NCBI RefSeq assembly: GCF_003952185.1
Contig: NZ_RXFS01000009.1
Span: 1-64,000, forward strand
DNA from: Variovorax sp. 679
GTDB lineage: Bacteria; Pseudomonadota; Gammaproteobacteria; Burkholderiales; Burkholderiaceae_C
Direction of reading: 5' to 3'
Length of the DNA stretch: 64,000 nt
This document shows, one piece after another, positions 9,131 through 17,945 of the stretch. The translations under genes and the position numbers were made by a program. Numbering within the stretch: position 1 is the stretch's first letter; every line of letters starts with the position of its first letter. Under the pieces are notes generated by a model. It searched no databases, was not told the origin of the DNA, and was given only the letters and a program-made list of their open reading frames with translations.

Positions 9131-9453
9131 GTGTGGAGTTATGAGGTGTGGATGAACCAGACCGGCGGTCGGGCGGCAGGATGCTCTGCCTCGGCCGTGA
9201 CAGCGGCATTTCAGGCGCACAGAGTGCTCTGGAGTCAGGTGGAGGTCAGGCCTTCTCGCGGCTCCAGCAGCCGTTGTTTCAGGTACTTCATGCAATGCGC
9301 GTCGCGCGGCGAAGCACTAATTCGCTCCTAAGTCTTTTGCCTTTTGACTGACACGGGGCAAACCTAGATTCATCCGCGATCCGCAGCGGCGACGCCAACT
9401 CGCGGCGGCGTTGCCTGCTGTTTCCCGCGCCCTCCCACACCCGAAAGAAGAAA
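9131..9453. promoter_or_regulatory. Divergent promoter region between two phosphoesterase genes
   Basis: About 320 bases without a credible gene separate the two paralogous phosphoesterases. For the rightward gene there is a weak candidate promoter: TTGACT at 9344-9349 and TAGATT at 9365-9370, with a 15-base spacer that is shorter than ideal. The stretch 9300-9370 is the most AT-rich part. I see no clear operator palindrome and no convincing Pho box. Confidence 0.35.
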
Positions 9454-11802
9454 TTGAAAGCCACTCAAAAAATCAGATCCGGCTTGCTGTACCCCACGCT
9501 GACCGTGCTCGCAGCCTCGCTGCTGGCCGCATGCGGAGGCGGAGACGGTCCAGGTCCCGTCGCATTCCTGCCGCCTGCGAGCCAGCCCTCGGCTGGCGCG
9601 GGCGGCACCACCGTCAGCGGCGTGCTCACCGCCAGTGCGTTCAAGCCCGGCAGCAGCACCGACCCGGTGATCGCGGCCGGCTACTTCGCCGGTGCCACTG
9701 TCTGCGTGGACAGCAACGGCAACGGCCGCTGCGACAGCGGCGAGCCCTCAGCCGTGACGGATGCCAACGGCAAGTTCAGCCTGTCGCTTTCGGGCCCGTC
9801 GGCGCTCATCGCCGACATCGGCACCAATGCGAAGAACACCGCCACCAACACCAACGTGCCCACACGCGAAGTGCTTCGCGTGACGCTCGACCAGGTGAAC
9901 GAGCAAGGCACCTCGGTGGTGGTGAGCCCGCTGTCGTCCGAAGTGGCTCGCCTGATCGAAGCCAACGGCACGAGCTACGCGGTCGAGAAGCAGAACCTGG
10001 CCACGCGCCTCGGCGTGCCGGCGAGCGCCGTGCTCGGCGACGTCAACACCGCCGCAGCCGGCGTGCAGACCGCCCTGCTCGCCGAGTCGAATGCTCTGAA
10101 CAACCGCTTTGCCTACGCCACCACCAAGTTCGACCGTGGCGACATGTACCCCGACGCGCTCGCGAACCCCGGCGGCGATCCACGCCTGAGCGGCATGGCC
10201 GGCGTGACGGCCGCCACAGCCACCGTGGCCGACAACCGCAAGAAGATCACCTTCCTGCAGTCGCAGCAGGCGGCCTTCAACGTGGAAGGCGTTCCGCGCT
10301 ACGACAACATCTTCATCGTGATGCTGGAGAACAAGGCCACGATGTCGATCCTGAACTCGGCCTACGCGCCCAAGATCAACGGCTACCTGAAGGCCGGCAA
10401 CCAGCTCGCGAGCTACTACGCCACGGGCAACCCGAGCGAGCCGAACTACACGGCGCTGGGTGGTGCGGACGACTGGGGCATCACGGATGACAGCCAGTGG
10501 AACTGCGACGCCACCGGCGCCAATGCCGTGCAGGACACGCCCGTGCCCGACAACACGCAGCCGGGCCTGGCCAAGTCGCCGTTCGCGGCCACCTGCACAC
10601 AGAAGGCGGCGGTCAACCACAACATCGTGGGCAAGCCCAACCTCTTCAACGCAATGACGAGCGCCGGCCTGACCTGGCGCACCTACAGCGAGTCGATGAA
10701 CCCGGGTCAGGACTTCCGCACCGACAGCGTGGCCGACAACAACGTCACCGCAAAGGACAACGTGTATGCCCCGGGCACGCTCGGCGGCAACGCCGCGACC
10801 ATCGGCGACCCCACGCTGGTTCTGCCGCTGCCGGCGGGCCTGTACAAGACCAAGCACCACCCGGGCATGGCCTACCAGAACGTGCGCAGCGCGCCCGAGT
10901 GGAAGTACAGCAACCGCACCATGGGCGGCGGCCAGTGGGACGCGGCGTTGAAGAGCAGTACCGACTACACCATTCCCGCAAGCTACGACTACGACCAGCT
11001 CGGCACCGACCTGGCCAGCGGCAACGTCGGCAATCTGAACTTCCTGGTGCCCGACCAGTGCGACGACATGCACGGCATCAGCGTGAAGGGCGTGGGCGGC
11101 ACCGGCACCGCGAGCGACTGCAGCAGCGTCGCGAACAACGTATCGGCCAGCTCGGTCTCGCCGATCATCACGCGCGGCGACAACTACGTCGACTTCACGG
11201 TCCAGCGCATCCAGGCTTCACCGCTGTGGAAGAACACGCAGAAGCGCGTGGCCATCGTGCTGATGTTCGACGAGGGCAACGCCACCAGCGGCCTGAATTC
11301 CTGCTGCGGCTGGGTTCCAGCGAACGTCGGCAGCGCCAACCCGCTCATGCAAAACGCCGACGGCAGCTGGTCGATCGATACCAGCATCAACCACTACAGC
11401 GGCAGCGGCGTCGGCAGCGGCGGCAACCATGGCCACGGCGAAAGCATTTTCGGCATCCTGACCAACCAGCCCAACGCACCCAAGGGCGTGTCCGACAGCG
11501 ATGCCTACAGCCACTTCTCGTTCGTGCGCACGCTGCAGGACATGTTCCAGCTGGCGGACCCGGCCGTCGACGGCTCGTACATGAACCGCTCGAAGTACAC
11601 GGAAGCCTTCATCGCCCAGAACATCCTGAACCTGCCCGAGTACACGGGCAGCGCCGACACTCACTTCGACAGCGTGCGCCCGATCAATCACGCCTTCGTG
11701 ATCCCGGCCGGCTACACGCAGAAGCAGTCGGGCGACGTGTCGACGACCGCGCAGGTCGGGCCTGATGCCAACCAGTTCAACGTCTGGTCGCTGAAGCAAT
11801 GA
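9454..11802 (+). CDS. Lipoprotein phosphoesterase, second paralogue
   Basis: A 782-residue lipoprotein (lipobox LAAC, Cys27). The start is TTG at 9454 with an AAGAAG-type ribosome-binding site just upstream; no ATG in frame precedes the signal peptide. Residues 50-120 repeat the N-terminal module of the divergent gene, including the loop CVDSNGNGRCDSGE. The catalytic domain starts near residue 285 (YDNIFIVMLENKATMSIL), keeping the E-N metal pair but with KATMSI in place of the usual R-x-F-D. Late family blocks are FLVPDQCDDMHG, VAIVLMFDEGNA and GGNHGHGESIFG. It is the first gene of a rightward run that continues with a di-haem peroxidase (ATGA overlap). It is probably a surface or periplasmic phosphatase or phospholipase; the substrate is not visible. 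Confidence 0.82.
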   Translation: MKATQKIRSGLLYPTLTVLAASLLAACGGGDGPGPVAFLPPASQPSAGAGGTTVSGVLTASAFKPGSSTDPVIAAGYFAGATVCVDSNGNGRCDSGEPSAVTDANGKFSLSLSGPSALIADIGTNAKNTATNTNVPTREVLRVTLDQVNEQGTSVVVSPLSSEVARLIEANGTSYAVEKQNLATRLGVPASAVLGDVNTAAAGVQTALLAESNALNNRFAYATTKFDRGDMYPDALANPGGDPRLSGMAGVTAATATVADNRKKITFLQSQQAAFNVEGVPRYDNIFIVMLENKATMSILNSAYAPKINGYLKAGNQLASYYATGNPSEPNYTALGGADDWGITDDSQWNCDATGANAVQDTPVPDNTQPGLAKSPFAATCTQKAAVNHNIVGKPNLFNAMTSAGLTWRTYSESMNPGQDFRTDSVADNNVTAKDNVYAPGTLGGNAATIGDPTLVLPLPAGLYKTKHHPGMAYQNVRSAPEWKYSNRTMGGGQWDAALKSSTDYTIPASYDYDQLGTDLASGNVGNLNFLVPDQCDDMHGISVKGVGGTGTASDCSSVANNVSASSVSPIITRGDNYVDFTVQRIQASPLWKNTQKRVAIVLMFDEGNATSGLNSCCGWVPANVGSANPLMQNADGSWSIDTSINHYSGSGVGSGGNHGHGESIFGILTNQPNAPKGVSDSDAYSHFSFVRTLQDMFQLADPAVDGSYMNRSKYTEAFIAQNILNLPEYTGSADTHFDSVRPINHAFVIPAGYTQKQSGDVSTTAQVGPDANQFNVWSLKQ

Positions 11803-13241
11803 GCGAACGCCGTTCGGGCCCGCAAGGGCCGGCGGCGGCGCGCGCGGGCTGGCTCGTCGGCCTGGCTGCGTTGGCCGTGGCCGGCGTGGCGGGCGGGGTG
11901 CTCATGTCCTGCGGCGGTGGCGGCGGAGGCGGATCGGCCGCCGCGCTGCCGCCGGCATCCGCGCCCGCGGCGGCCGCAAGCTTGCCCGCGGCGCCTGCCG
12001 CTGCCACCAGCACGCTGAGCCTCGCTGCGCAGGTGGGCCAGAAGATGTTCTTCGACAAGAACCTCTCGGGCTCGGGCGCGATGTCGTGCGCGAGCTGCCA
12101 CGACCCGGCGCACGCATACGCGCCGGCCAACGACCTCTCGGTGCAGCTCGGCGGCGTGCACATGGACCAGGCCGGCCTGCGCGCGGTGCCCTCGCTGCGC
12201 TACAAGAACATCACTCCGGCCTATGCCGACCTGCTGGACAACCCCGACGGCATCAGCGTGCCGGGCCCCGGCGGCGGCTTCACCTGGGACGGCCGGGCCG
12301 ACACGCTGGCCGCGCAGGCCCGCATTCCACTGCTCGACCCGATCGAGATGGCCAACGCGAGCACCGCCGACGTGGTGAACAAGCTCAAGGCGGCCGACTA
12401 CGCGCCGCTCATCGTCAAAGCCTTCGGCGAGAAGGTGTTCGACGACAGCGACGCCGCATTCGCCAATGCGCTGCTGGCCTTGCAGGCCTACCAGCTGGAG
12501 GACACGAGCTTCCATCCGTACAGCAGCAAGTTCGACCTCTACGCGGCCAACAAGATCGGCGGCAACCTCACTGCGGCCGAAACGCGCGGACTGAAGGTGT
12601 TCACCAACCCGAACACCGGCAACTGCGCCTCGTGCCACTACCAGGGCGCGGGGCTCAACGGCAGCTCGGCGCTGTTCACCGACTTCTCGTACGAGGCGAT
12701 CAGCGTGCCGCGCAACGCGGGCATACCGGCCAACAACGACCTGAAGTACTTCGACATGGGCGTGTGCGGCCCGATGCGCACCGATCATGTGCCGGCCGCG
12801 CCTAATGCGGCGAACAGCTTCTGCGGCATGTTCAAGGCGCCGACCATGCGCAACGTGGCGACGCGGCAGGCCTTCTTCCACAACGGCGTGATGCACTCGC
12901 TGGAACAGGTCATCCGCTTCTACAACACGCGCGACACGAAGCCCGAGCTCTGGTACCCCACCGTCGGCGGAACGCCCAAGGCGAAGAACGACGCGGACTT
13001 TCCGGCCTATGGCCTGGTCACCACGCAGTACACGGGCGGCAAGGTGCAGAAGTACGACGACCTGCCGCCGGCCTACGCGCCGAACATCGACACGCAACTG
13101 CCGATGGACGGGCGCGCAGCCGGCACCGCACCACCCATGTCGGAGCAGGACATCGCGGACCTGATCTGCTTCCTGAACACCCTGAGCGATGCGGATACGA
13201 AACCGGCCACGCCTGCAAAGCAGGGAGCCTGCGTCAATTGA
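11799..13241 (+). CDS. Di-haem cytochrome c peroxidase lipoprotein (CCP/MauG family)
   Basis: A 480-residue protein with a lipobox (LMSC, Cys38), a low-complexity Gly/Ala/Pro linker (39-70) and two c-haem sites, CASCH at 97-101 and 276-280. Family blocks include RAVPSLRYKN, FTWDGRADTLAAQA and FFHNGVMHSLEQVIRFYNTRD. CCP/MauG enzymes reduce peroxide or oxidise protein residues through a high-valent di-haem state, in the periplasm. The distance between the haem sites (179 residues) is longer than in classical cytochrome c peroxidases. The start ATGA overlaps the stop of the upstream phosphoesterase gene, showing translational coupling and suggesting a joint function. The peroxide or protein substrate cannot be told from sequence. 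Confidence 0.88.
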   Translation: MSERRSGPQGPAAARAGWLVGLAALAVAGVAGGVLMSCGGGGGGGSAAALPPASAPAAAASLPAAPAAATSTLSLAAQVGQKMFFDKNLSGSGAMSCASCHDPAHAYAPANDLSVQLGGVHMDQAGLRAVPSLRYKNITPAYADLLDNPDGISVPGPGGGFTWDGRADTLAAQARIPLLDPIEMANASTADVVNKLKAADYAPLIVKAFGEKVFDDSDAAFANALLALQAYQLEDTSFHPYSSKFDLYAANKIGGNLTAAETRGLKVFTNPNTGNCASCHYQGAGLNGSSALFTDFSYEAISVPRNAGIPANNDLKYFDMGVCGPMRTDHVPAAPNAANSFCGMFKAPTMRNVATRQAFFHNGVMHSLEQVIRFYNTRDTKPELWYPTVGGTPKAKNDADFPAYGLVTTQYTGGKVQKYDDLPPAYAPNIDTQLPMDGRAAGTAPPMSEQDIADLICFLNTLSDADTKPATPAKQGACVN

Positions 13242-13252
13242 TTTGCCTATTC

Positions 13253-13867
13253 ATGAACAACAAGACTCTCTTCGTGGCACTTGGTGCCGTCACCATGGCC
13301 GTGCTCGCGGGCTGCGGCCCGCAGCAGCCTGAAGCCAACCTGCAGAACCTGACTGTCGCCATGAACGCCTACCTGGCGAAGAAAGGCGACCTGTGCCTGG
13401 GCAAGAACAAGTGGCCCATCGACGTGCCGCAGCGCGAGGCCGGCACGCGCGCACGCAATGCGGTGCAGATGCCGGTGCTGGAACGGCTGGGGCTGGTGAG
13501 TTCCGAGAAGACGAAGGCCAAGGACGACAAGGACACCGAGGCCGGCGAGATCGAAGTCACGCGCTATGCGCTGACCGGCGAGGGAAAGAAGTACTTCCTC
13601 GAACGCGAGCCCCAGGCCGATTTCTGCGCGGCTCACCTGACGCTCGACAAGATCGTCGGCTGGGAAGCGCCCAAGAACGCCAAGGAGCCTTCCGAAGCGG
13701 TGGTGGTGACCTACACGTACAGGATCGATGCCGCTCCATGGACCGGTGATGCCGAAGTACAGAAGGCCTTCCCGATGGTCGACCGCGTGGTGCGCGGGGC
13801 CGGCACGATGCAGTTGAAGCAGAACTTCAGGCGCACCGAGACCGGCTGGATTCCGGCGGAGATCTGA
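13253..13867 (+). CDS. Small lipoprotein of unknown function
   Basis: A 204-residue protein with a signal peptide and lipobox (LAGC, Cys at about residue 20). The ATG at 13253 is chosen; an in-frame TTG at 13238 overlaps the previous stop but adds no signal feature. The mature part is hydrophilic (NLQNLTVAMNAYLAKKGDLC, then ARNAVQMPVLERLGLV and YALTGEGKKYFLE), and suggests a winged-helix-like or small alpha/beta fold; I do not recognise the family. It sits 11 bases after the first peroxidase gene and 8 bases before the hydroxylase gene, within the same transcription unit. Confidence 0.7.
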   Translation: MNNKTLFVALGAVTMAVLAGCGPQQPEANLQNLTVAMNAYLAKKGDLCLGKNKWPIDVPQREAGTRARNAVQMPVLERLGLVSSEKTKAKDDKDTEAGEIEVTRYALTGEGKKYFLEREPQADFCAAHLTLDKIVGWEAPKNAKEPSEAVVVTYTYRIDAAPWTGDAEVQKAFPMVDRVVRGAGTMQLKQNFRRTETGWIPAEI

Positions 13868-13875
13868 GCCCGCGC

Positions 13876-14757
13876 ATGGATACCGTGCTGCGTTTCCAGC
13901 CCGCGCTGGGCGACTGGGTTCTGCACAACCTGCGCCAGGGCTGTGCGGCCGCGGATGTGGTCGACGCCATGCGCGCGCAGGCCATGCCGCCCGACGCCGC
14001 GAGGGCCATCGTCGATGCCTTCGTGTTCGCGCTGCGCACCGGGGGTCCATTGCCCACCGACTCGGTGACGGTGGAGCCGGCCTTCCGCCACGAGCCATCG
14101 AGGCTGCCGCCTGGCACGACGATCCGTACCACGGACCGCGTCGTGCGCGTGGCTGCGCGCGCGGCGCAGCCGGCCCTGGCCATACTGAACGAGGTGTTGA
14201 GCGCACGTGAGTGCGAGGAGCTCATCGCGCTCGCAAGACCGCGGCTCGCGCCTTCGACAACGGTCGACCCGCTGACCGGGCGCGACCTCGCGGGCATGCA
14301 GCGCAGCAGCCAGGGCATGTTCTTCCGGCTGCGCGAGAACGCATTCATCGCGCGGCTCGACCAGCGGGTGTCGGAGCTCATGAACCTGCCGGTGGAGAAC
14401 GGCGAGGGACTGCAGGTGCTCCACTACCCGGCGGGCGCGCAGAGCATGCCGCACTTCGACTTCCTGGTGTCATCGAACGAAGCGAACAGGGCCTCGCTGG
14501 CGCGCAGCGGCCAGCGCGTGAGCACGCTGGTGTGCTACCTCAACGAGGTCGAGGAAGGCGGGGAAACGGTGTTTCCCGAAACCGGCTGGTCGGTGTCGCC
14601 ACGGCCCGGCAGCGCGGTGTACTTCGAGTACTGCAACAGCCTCGGACAGGTCGATCACGCTTCGCTGCATGCGGGCGCACCGGTGCTGCGCGGCGAGAAA
14701 TGGGTGGCGACCAAGTGGATGCGGCAGCGGCGCTTCGTTGCCGCGGGAGAGACATGA
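13876..14757 (+). CDS. 2-oxoglutarate/Fe(II) dioxygenase, prolyl 4-hydroxylase type
   Basis: A 293-residue protein with the P4Hc pattern: metal ligands His193 and Asp195 in MPHFDF, distal His265 in ASLHAG, and the 2-oxoglutarate-binding basic residue in GEKWVATKWMR. A tyrosine-rich core block (LVCYLNEVEEGGETVFPE) is also typical. Such enzymes hydroxylate prolines or other residues in proteins or small molecules. The first 95 residues are an N-terminal extension without a known motif. No signal peptide, so it acts in the cytoplasm, unlike its lipoprotein neighbours. It is 8 bases downstream of the small lipoprotein gene. The target is unknown; one of the exported proteins of this cluster before secretion is a possibility. 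Confidence 0.85.
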   Translation: MDTVLRFQPALGDWVLHNLRQGCAAADVVDAMRAQAMPPDAARAIVDAFVFALRTGGPLPTDSVTVEPAFRHEPSRLPPGTTIRTTDRVVRVAARAAQPALAILNEVLSARECEELIALARPRLAPSTTVDPLTGRDLAGMQRSSQGMFFRLRENAFIARLDQRVSELMNLPVENGEGLQVLHYPAGAQSMPHFDFLVSSNEANRASLARSGQRVSTLVCYLNEVEEGGETVFPETGWSVSPRPGSAVYFEYCNSLGQVDHASLHAGAPVLRGEKWVATKWMRQRRFVAAGET

Positions 14758-14838
14758 GAACTGTCACATGGCTGACTTATTGGCGGCCGATTCTCTTCCG
14801 CTCCCTTGCGGCCCTGCCCGCCTCTTTTCCAGTTTCAC

Positions 14839-16191
14839 GTGCCTGCGACACCCCTTCTCCACCGTAGCCCGGCCCTGCTCGCCGTGGCCGTGCTGTTCTG
14901 CGGAATGCTGACGGCATGCGGCCGCGATGCGTCGCTATCGTCACCGACGCCCGTAGCTGCGCCACAGGCAGCCCCAGCGCCTGCGCCCGCGCAGCCCGCC
15001 TACGTCGGCGCCACCTATGCGCCCGTGCCCGGTCGCCCGCAACCCAGCGCCGCGCAGCTCACCGAGATCGGCCGGCGCATCTTCTTCGACGGCAGCCTCT
15101 CGGCCTCGGGCAAGGCATCGTGCGCGAGCTGCCACGATCCGCAGCACGCCTGGGGGCCGCCGAACGCGCTGTCGGTGCAGCTCGGCGGTGCGGACGGCAA
15201 GCAGGAGGGCCCGCGCGCCGCGCCCTCGCTGCGTTATCTGGAAACGCTCATCGCCTTCACCGAGCACCACCACGACAACGACGGCGACGACAGCATCGAC
15301 GCCGGCCCCACCGGTGGCCACATGTGGGACGGCCGCGCCGGCTCCGCGCACGAGCAGGCGGGCATGCCTCTGCTCTCGCCCGCCGAGATGGGCAACGCAT
15401 CGGTGGCCGAGGTGTCGGCCAAGCTCGAACGCGCGGCCTACGCGGACGAATTGCGCAAGGCCTTCGGCGACGACGTGTTCAAGTCCCCGGACGCAGCCTT
15501 CAAGGCCGCTGGCCTGGCACTGGAAGTGTTCCAGCAGTCGCCGAAGGACTTCTATCCGTTCACGAGCAAGTACGACGCGGTGCTGCGCGGCCAGGCGAAG
15601 CTCAGCGTGGCCGAGGCGCGCGGGCTGCAGCTCTTCAACGACCAGAGCAAGGGCAACTGCGCCTCGTGCCACATCAGCCAGCGCACGCAGGACGGCGCGT
15701 TTCCGCTCTTCACTGACTTCGGGCTGATCGCGCTAGGCGTGCCGCGCAACCGCAAGCTCAAGGCGAATGACGATCCGGCGTTCCACGACCTCGGCCTGTG
15801 CGGGCCGTATCGCACCGACATGAAGGACCACCCCGAATACTGCGGGCTGTTCCGCACGCCCACGCTGCGCAACGTGGCGGTGCGGCAGAGCTTCTTCCAC
15901 AACGGGGTATTCCATTCTCTGGAAGAAGCGATCCGCTTCTACGCACAGCGCGACACCGCGCCGCAGCGCTGGTATGCGCGCTCGGCGAGCGGCATCGTGC
16001 AGCAGTACGACGACCTGCCGCAGCAGTACCACGCCAACGTCAACACCGAAGCCCCCTTCGGGCAGAAGCGCGGCGACAAGCCAGCGCTGACCGAGGCGGA
16101 GATACGCGACGTGGCGGCCTTCCTGCGCACGCTGACGGACGCGGACCAGAAGAACGCGCCCGCCGCGCCAACCGCGAAGCAGCGCGGCTAG
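14839..16191 (+). CDS. Second di-haem cytochrome c peroxidase lipoprotein
   Basis: A 450-residue paralogue of the protein at 11799-13241: lipobox (LTAC, Cys27), a Pro/Ala linker, haem sites CASCH at 95-99 and 274-278 (the same 179-residue spacing), and blocks RAAPSLRYLE, HMWDGRAGSAHEQA and FFHNGVFHSLEEAIRFYAQRD. An acidic His/Asp-rich loop (EHHHDNDGDDS) just before the WDGRA block is absent from the first paralogue and could bind metal. The GTG at 14839 gives a well-formed signal peptide; TTG 14806 is an alternative and neither has a strong ribosome-binding site. It ends the cluster and overlaps the convergent marR gene by 4 bases. Confidence 0.85.
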   Translation: MPATPLLHRSPALLAVAVLFCGMLTACGRDASLSSPTPVAAPQAAPAPAPAQPAYVGATYAPVPGRPQPSAAQLTEIGRRIFFDGSLSASGKASCASCHDPQHAWGPPNALSVQLGGADGKQEGPRAAPSLRYLETLIAFTEHHHDNDGDDSIDAGPTGGHMWDGRAGSAHEQAGMPLLSPAEMGNASVAEVSAKLERAAYADELRKAFGDDVFKSPDAAFKAAGLALEVFQQSPKDFYPFTSKYDAVLRGQAKLSVAEARGLQLFNDQSKGNCASCHISQRTQDGAFPLFTDFGLIALGVPRNRKLKANDDPAFHDLGLCGPYRTDMKDHPEYCGLFRTPTLRNVAVRQSFFHNGVFHSLEEAIRFYAQRDTAPQRWYARSASGIVQQYDDLPQQYHANVNTEAPFGQKRGDKPALTEAEIRDVAAFLRTLTDADQKNAPAAPTAKQRG

Positions 16192-16628
16192 CCGCCGCCC
16201 ATCCGCTCGACGTTCGCGTTGAGCCGCACGAGCAGCGCAGTCAGCTGCTCAACCTCTTCAGGGGAAAAGCCTGCCAACGCTTCCTGCGCGTGAGTGTCCA
16301 TCAGCGTCTTGGCCTTGGGCAGGCGCCGCGAGGCAAGCGGGGTCAACGAGATCAGCCGGCTGCGCTTGTCCACCGGATCGGGCACGCGCTCGACCAGCCC
16401 GTCGCGCTCCATGCGGGCCAGCAGCTGCGCCATGCTGGGCTGCTCCACCTGCGCGATGCGCGCGAGCTCGGCCTGCGACAGCGCCTTGCTCTTCTTGAGC
16501 GACACCAGCACCGGCAACTGCCCCACCGCGAAGCCGAACTCGCGCAGGCCGCCATCGGCGATGCGGGTGAAGCCGCGCGTCACGCGGCCGATGAGTCTGA
16601 GGGGGTTGGAGGCTTCGTCGTCGGTCAT
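16188..16628 (-). CDS. MarR-family transcriptional regulator
   Basis: A 146-residue winged-helix repressor. The recognition region reads LSQAELARIAQVEQPSMAQLLARMERDGLVERVPDPVDKRSRLISLT, given here in parts: helix-turn-helix about 48-75 and wing at PVDKRSR (about 85-91). It is divergent from an FAD monooxygenase gene; two near-identical palindromes lie in the 72-base gap, so it probably represses itself and the monooxygenase, with a small aromatic or similar ligand releasing it. The ligand is unknown. The start ATG at 16628 has no strong ribosome-binding site. Confidence 0.88.
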   Translation of the reverse strand: MTDDEASNPLRLIGRVTRGFTRIADGGLREFGFAVGQLPVLVSLKKSKALSQAELARIAQVEQPSMAQLLARMERDGLVERVPDPVDKRSRLISLTPLASRRLPKAKTLMDTHAQEALAGFSPEEVEQLTALLVRLNANVERMGGG

Positions 16629-16644
16629 GCCGGCATTCTATCTT

Positions 16645-16679
16645 CATAGGCTCCTATGCTAATATGAATAGGAACCTAT
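16645..16679. promoter_or_regulatory. Paired palindromic operators for the divergent MarR regulator
   Basis: Two inverted repeats with the same arms lie between the divergent starts: CATAGG-CT-CCTATG at 16645-16658 and ATAGG-AA-CCTAT at 16668-16679. Centre-to-centre distance is 22 bases, about two helical turns, so both face the same side of the DNA. MarR dimers bind such sites; the position in the shared promoter suggests repression of both genes. Confidence 0.7.
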
Positions 16680-16700
16680 CCTTTTCACGGAACAAGCAGA

Positions 16701-17849
16701 ATGCACACCCATCCGCGCATTGCCATCGTCGGCGCCGGCCCCGGCGGACTCACGCTGGCGCGCATCCTTCATCTTTCCGGCATCCACGCCACCGTGTTCG
16801 AGCGCGAAGAGAACCCGCTCGCGCGACCGCAGGGCGGCACGCTCGACCTGCACGAAGACTCCGGCCTGCTGGCCATGCAACGCGCCGGGCTGGAGAGCGA
16901 GTTCCTGCGCATCGCGCGCTATGACGACCAGGGCTCGCGGCTGCTCGACAAGTCCGGCCGAGTCCTGTTCGAGGAACCCGACTCATCCGCCGGAAATCGC
17001 CCCGAAGTCGACCGCACCGCACTGCGCGACATGCTCCTGGCCTCGCTGCCGGCCGGCTGCGTGCAATGGGGCTGCGCGCTGAGCGACATGCGGCTGCAGG
17101 AAGGCGGGCAATGGAACCTCTTGTTCGCCAACGGCGGCGAAGCCGGCCCGTTCGACCTGGTCGTCGGCGCGGACGGCGCATGGTCGCGCGTGCGTCCACT
17201 GCTGTCGCCCTACAAGCCGCAGTACAGCGGCCTGACCTTCATCGAGTTCGGCATCGACGACGTGGACCGCAGCCATCCAGCCGTCGCGCAGCTCGTCGGG
17301 CGGGGCAAGCTGGAAGCGCAAGGCGACGGCAAGGAAATCATCGCCCAGCGCAACGGCAACGCGCATATCCGCGGCTACGCGATCTTCCGCGTGCCGGTGG
17401 ACTGGGCGGCGAAGCGCTTCGACTTCTCGTCGCCCGCGACGGTGCGCAATGCGCTGATCGACGAGTTCTCCGGCTATGCCGATGCCATCACCGACCTCTT
17501 CCGCGCGAGCAACGACCAGTTCGTCGCACGCCCCATCCACGCACTGCCGGTCGGCCATTGCTGGGCGCCCCGGCGCGGACTCACGCTGCTGGGCGACGCG
17601 GCGCACGTCATGTCACCGTTCGGCGGCGAAGGCGTGAACGCCGCGATGCGCGACGCCGTCGAGCTCGCCGCCTCGCTGGCCCAGGAGAACGACTGGGCCA
17701 CGGCCGTGACCCATTACGAAATGCAGATGTTCGAGCGCGTCGCCGAGGCCGCGGAAGGCTCGGCCGAAGCCGCCGCCGTGCAGATGTCGCACATCGGCGA
17801 GGCCCTGACGCTGGCACATCTGCAGGAGCACAGGGCCGTCGCCGCCTGA
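16701..17849 (+). CDS. FAD-dependent monooxygenase (TetX/PHBH-like)
   Basis: A 382-residue soluble flavoprotein. The dinucleotide-binding motif GAGPGG is at residues 11-16, the DG motif appears in LVVGADGAWSRVR and the second FAD motif in LTLLGDAAHVMSPFGGEGVNAAM. Family members hydroxylate aromatic compounds or drugs using NAD(P)H and oxygen; TetX-like members inactivate tetracyclines, but the substrate here cannot be deduced. The EFGIDDVDRSHP block lines up with TetX-type proteins. It is divergent from a marR gene with two shared operators, so it is probably induced by its substrate. The start ATG at 16701 leaves a 72-base control region. Confidence 0.85.
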   Translation: MHTHPRIAIVGAGPGGLTLARILHLSGIHATVFEREENPLARPQGGTLDLHEDSGLLAMQRAGLESEFLRIARYDDQGSRLLDKSGRVLFEEPDSSAGNRPEVDRTALRDMLLASLPAGCVQWGCALSDMRLQEGGQWNLLFANGGEAGPFDLVVGADGAWSRVRPLLSPYKPQYSGLTFIEFGIDDVDRSHPAVAQLVGRGKLEAQGDGKEIIAQRNGNAHIRGYAIFRVPVDWAAKRFDFSSPATVRNALIDEFSGYADAITDLFRASNDQFVARPIHALPVGHCWAPRRGLTLLGDAAHVMSPFGGEGVNAAMRDAVELAASLAQENDWATAVTHYEMQMFERVAEAAEGSAEAAAVQMSHIGEALTLAHLQEHRAVAA

Positions 17850-17891
17850 GCGCGCCCTGCGCCGGGGCATCCGACATGTATCGGTTTGACT

Positions 17892-17915
17892 TTATTTTAG
17901 ATATATCTAAAATAA
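17892..17915. promoter_or_regulatory. 24-bp perfect palindrome, probable NfeR operator
   Basis: A perfect 24-base inverted repeat with half-site TTATTTTAGATA lies 30 bases upstream of the padR/nfeR-like start. It is enclosed by a second inverted repeat, GTATCGG (17878-17884) with CCGATAC (17918-17924), centred 2-3 bases away. Such an AT-rich palindrome in a GC-rich genome, directly before an autoregulated PadR gene, is best read as its operator. Confidence 0.72.
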
Positions 17916-17945
17916 TTCCGATACACATCAGAAAGGATGCCCCAC

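Noticed and set aside
9343..9357. Possible Pho box in the divergent phosphoesterase promoter
   Set aside because: Only one half resembles CTGTCAT (as GTGTCAG on the minus strand); the second half does not match, so phosphate control is not supported by this site.
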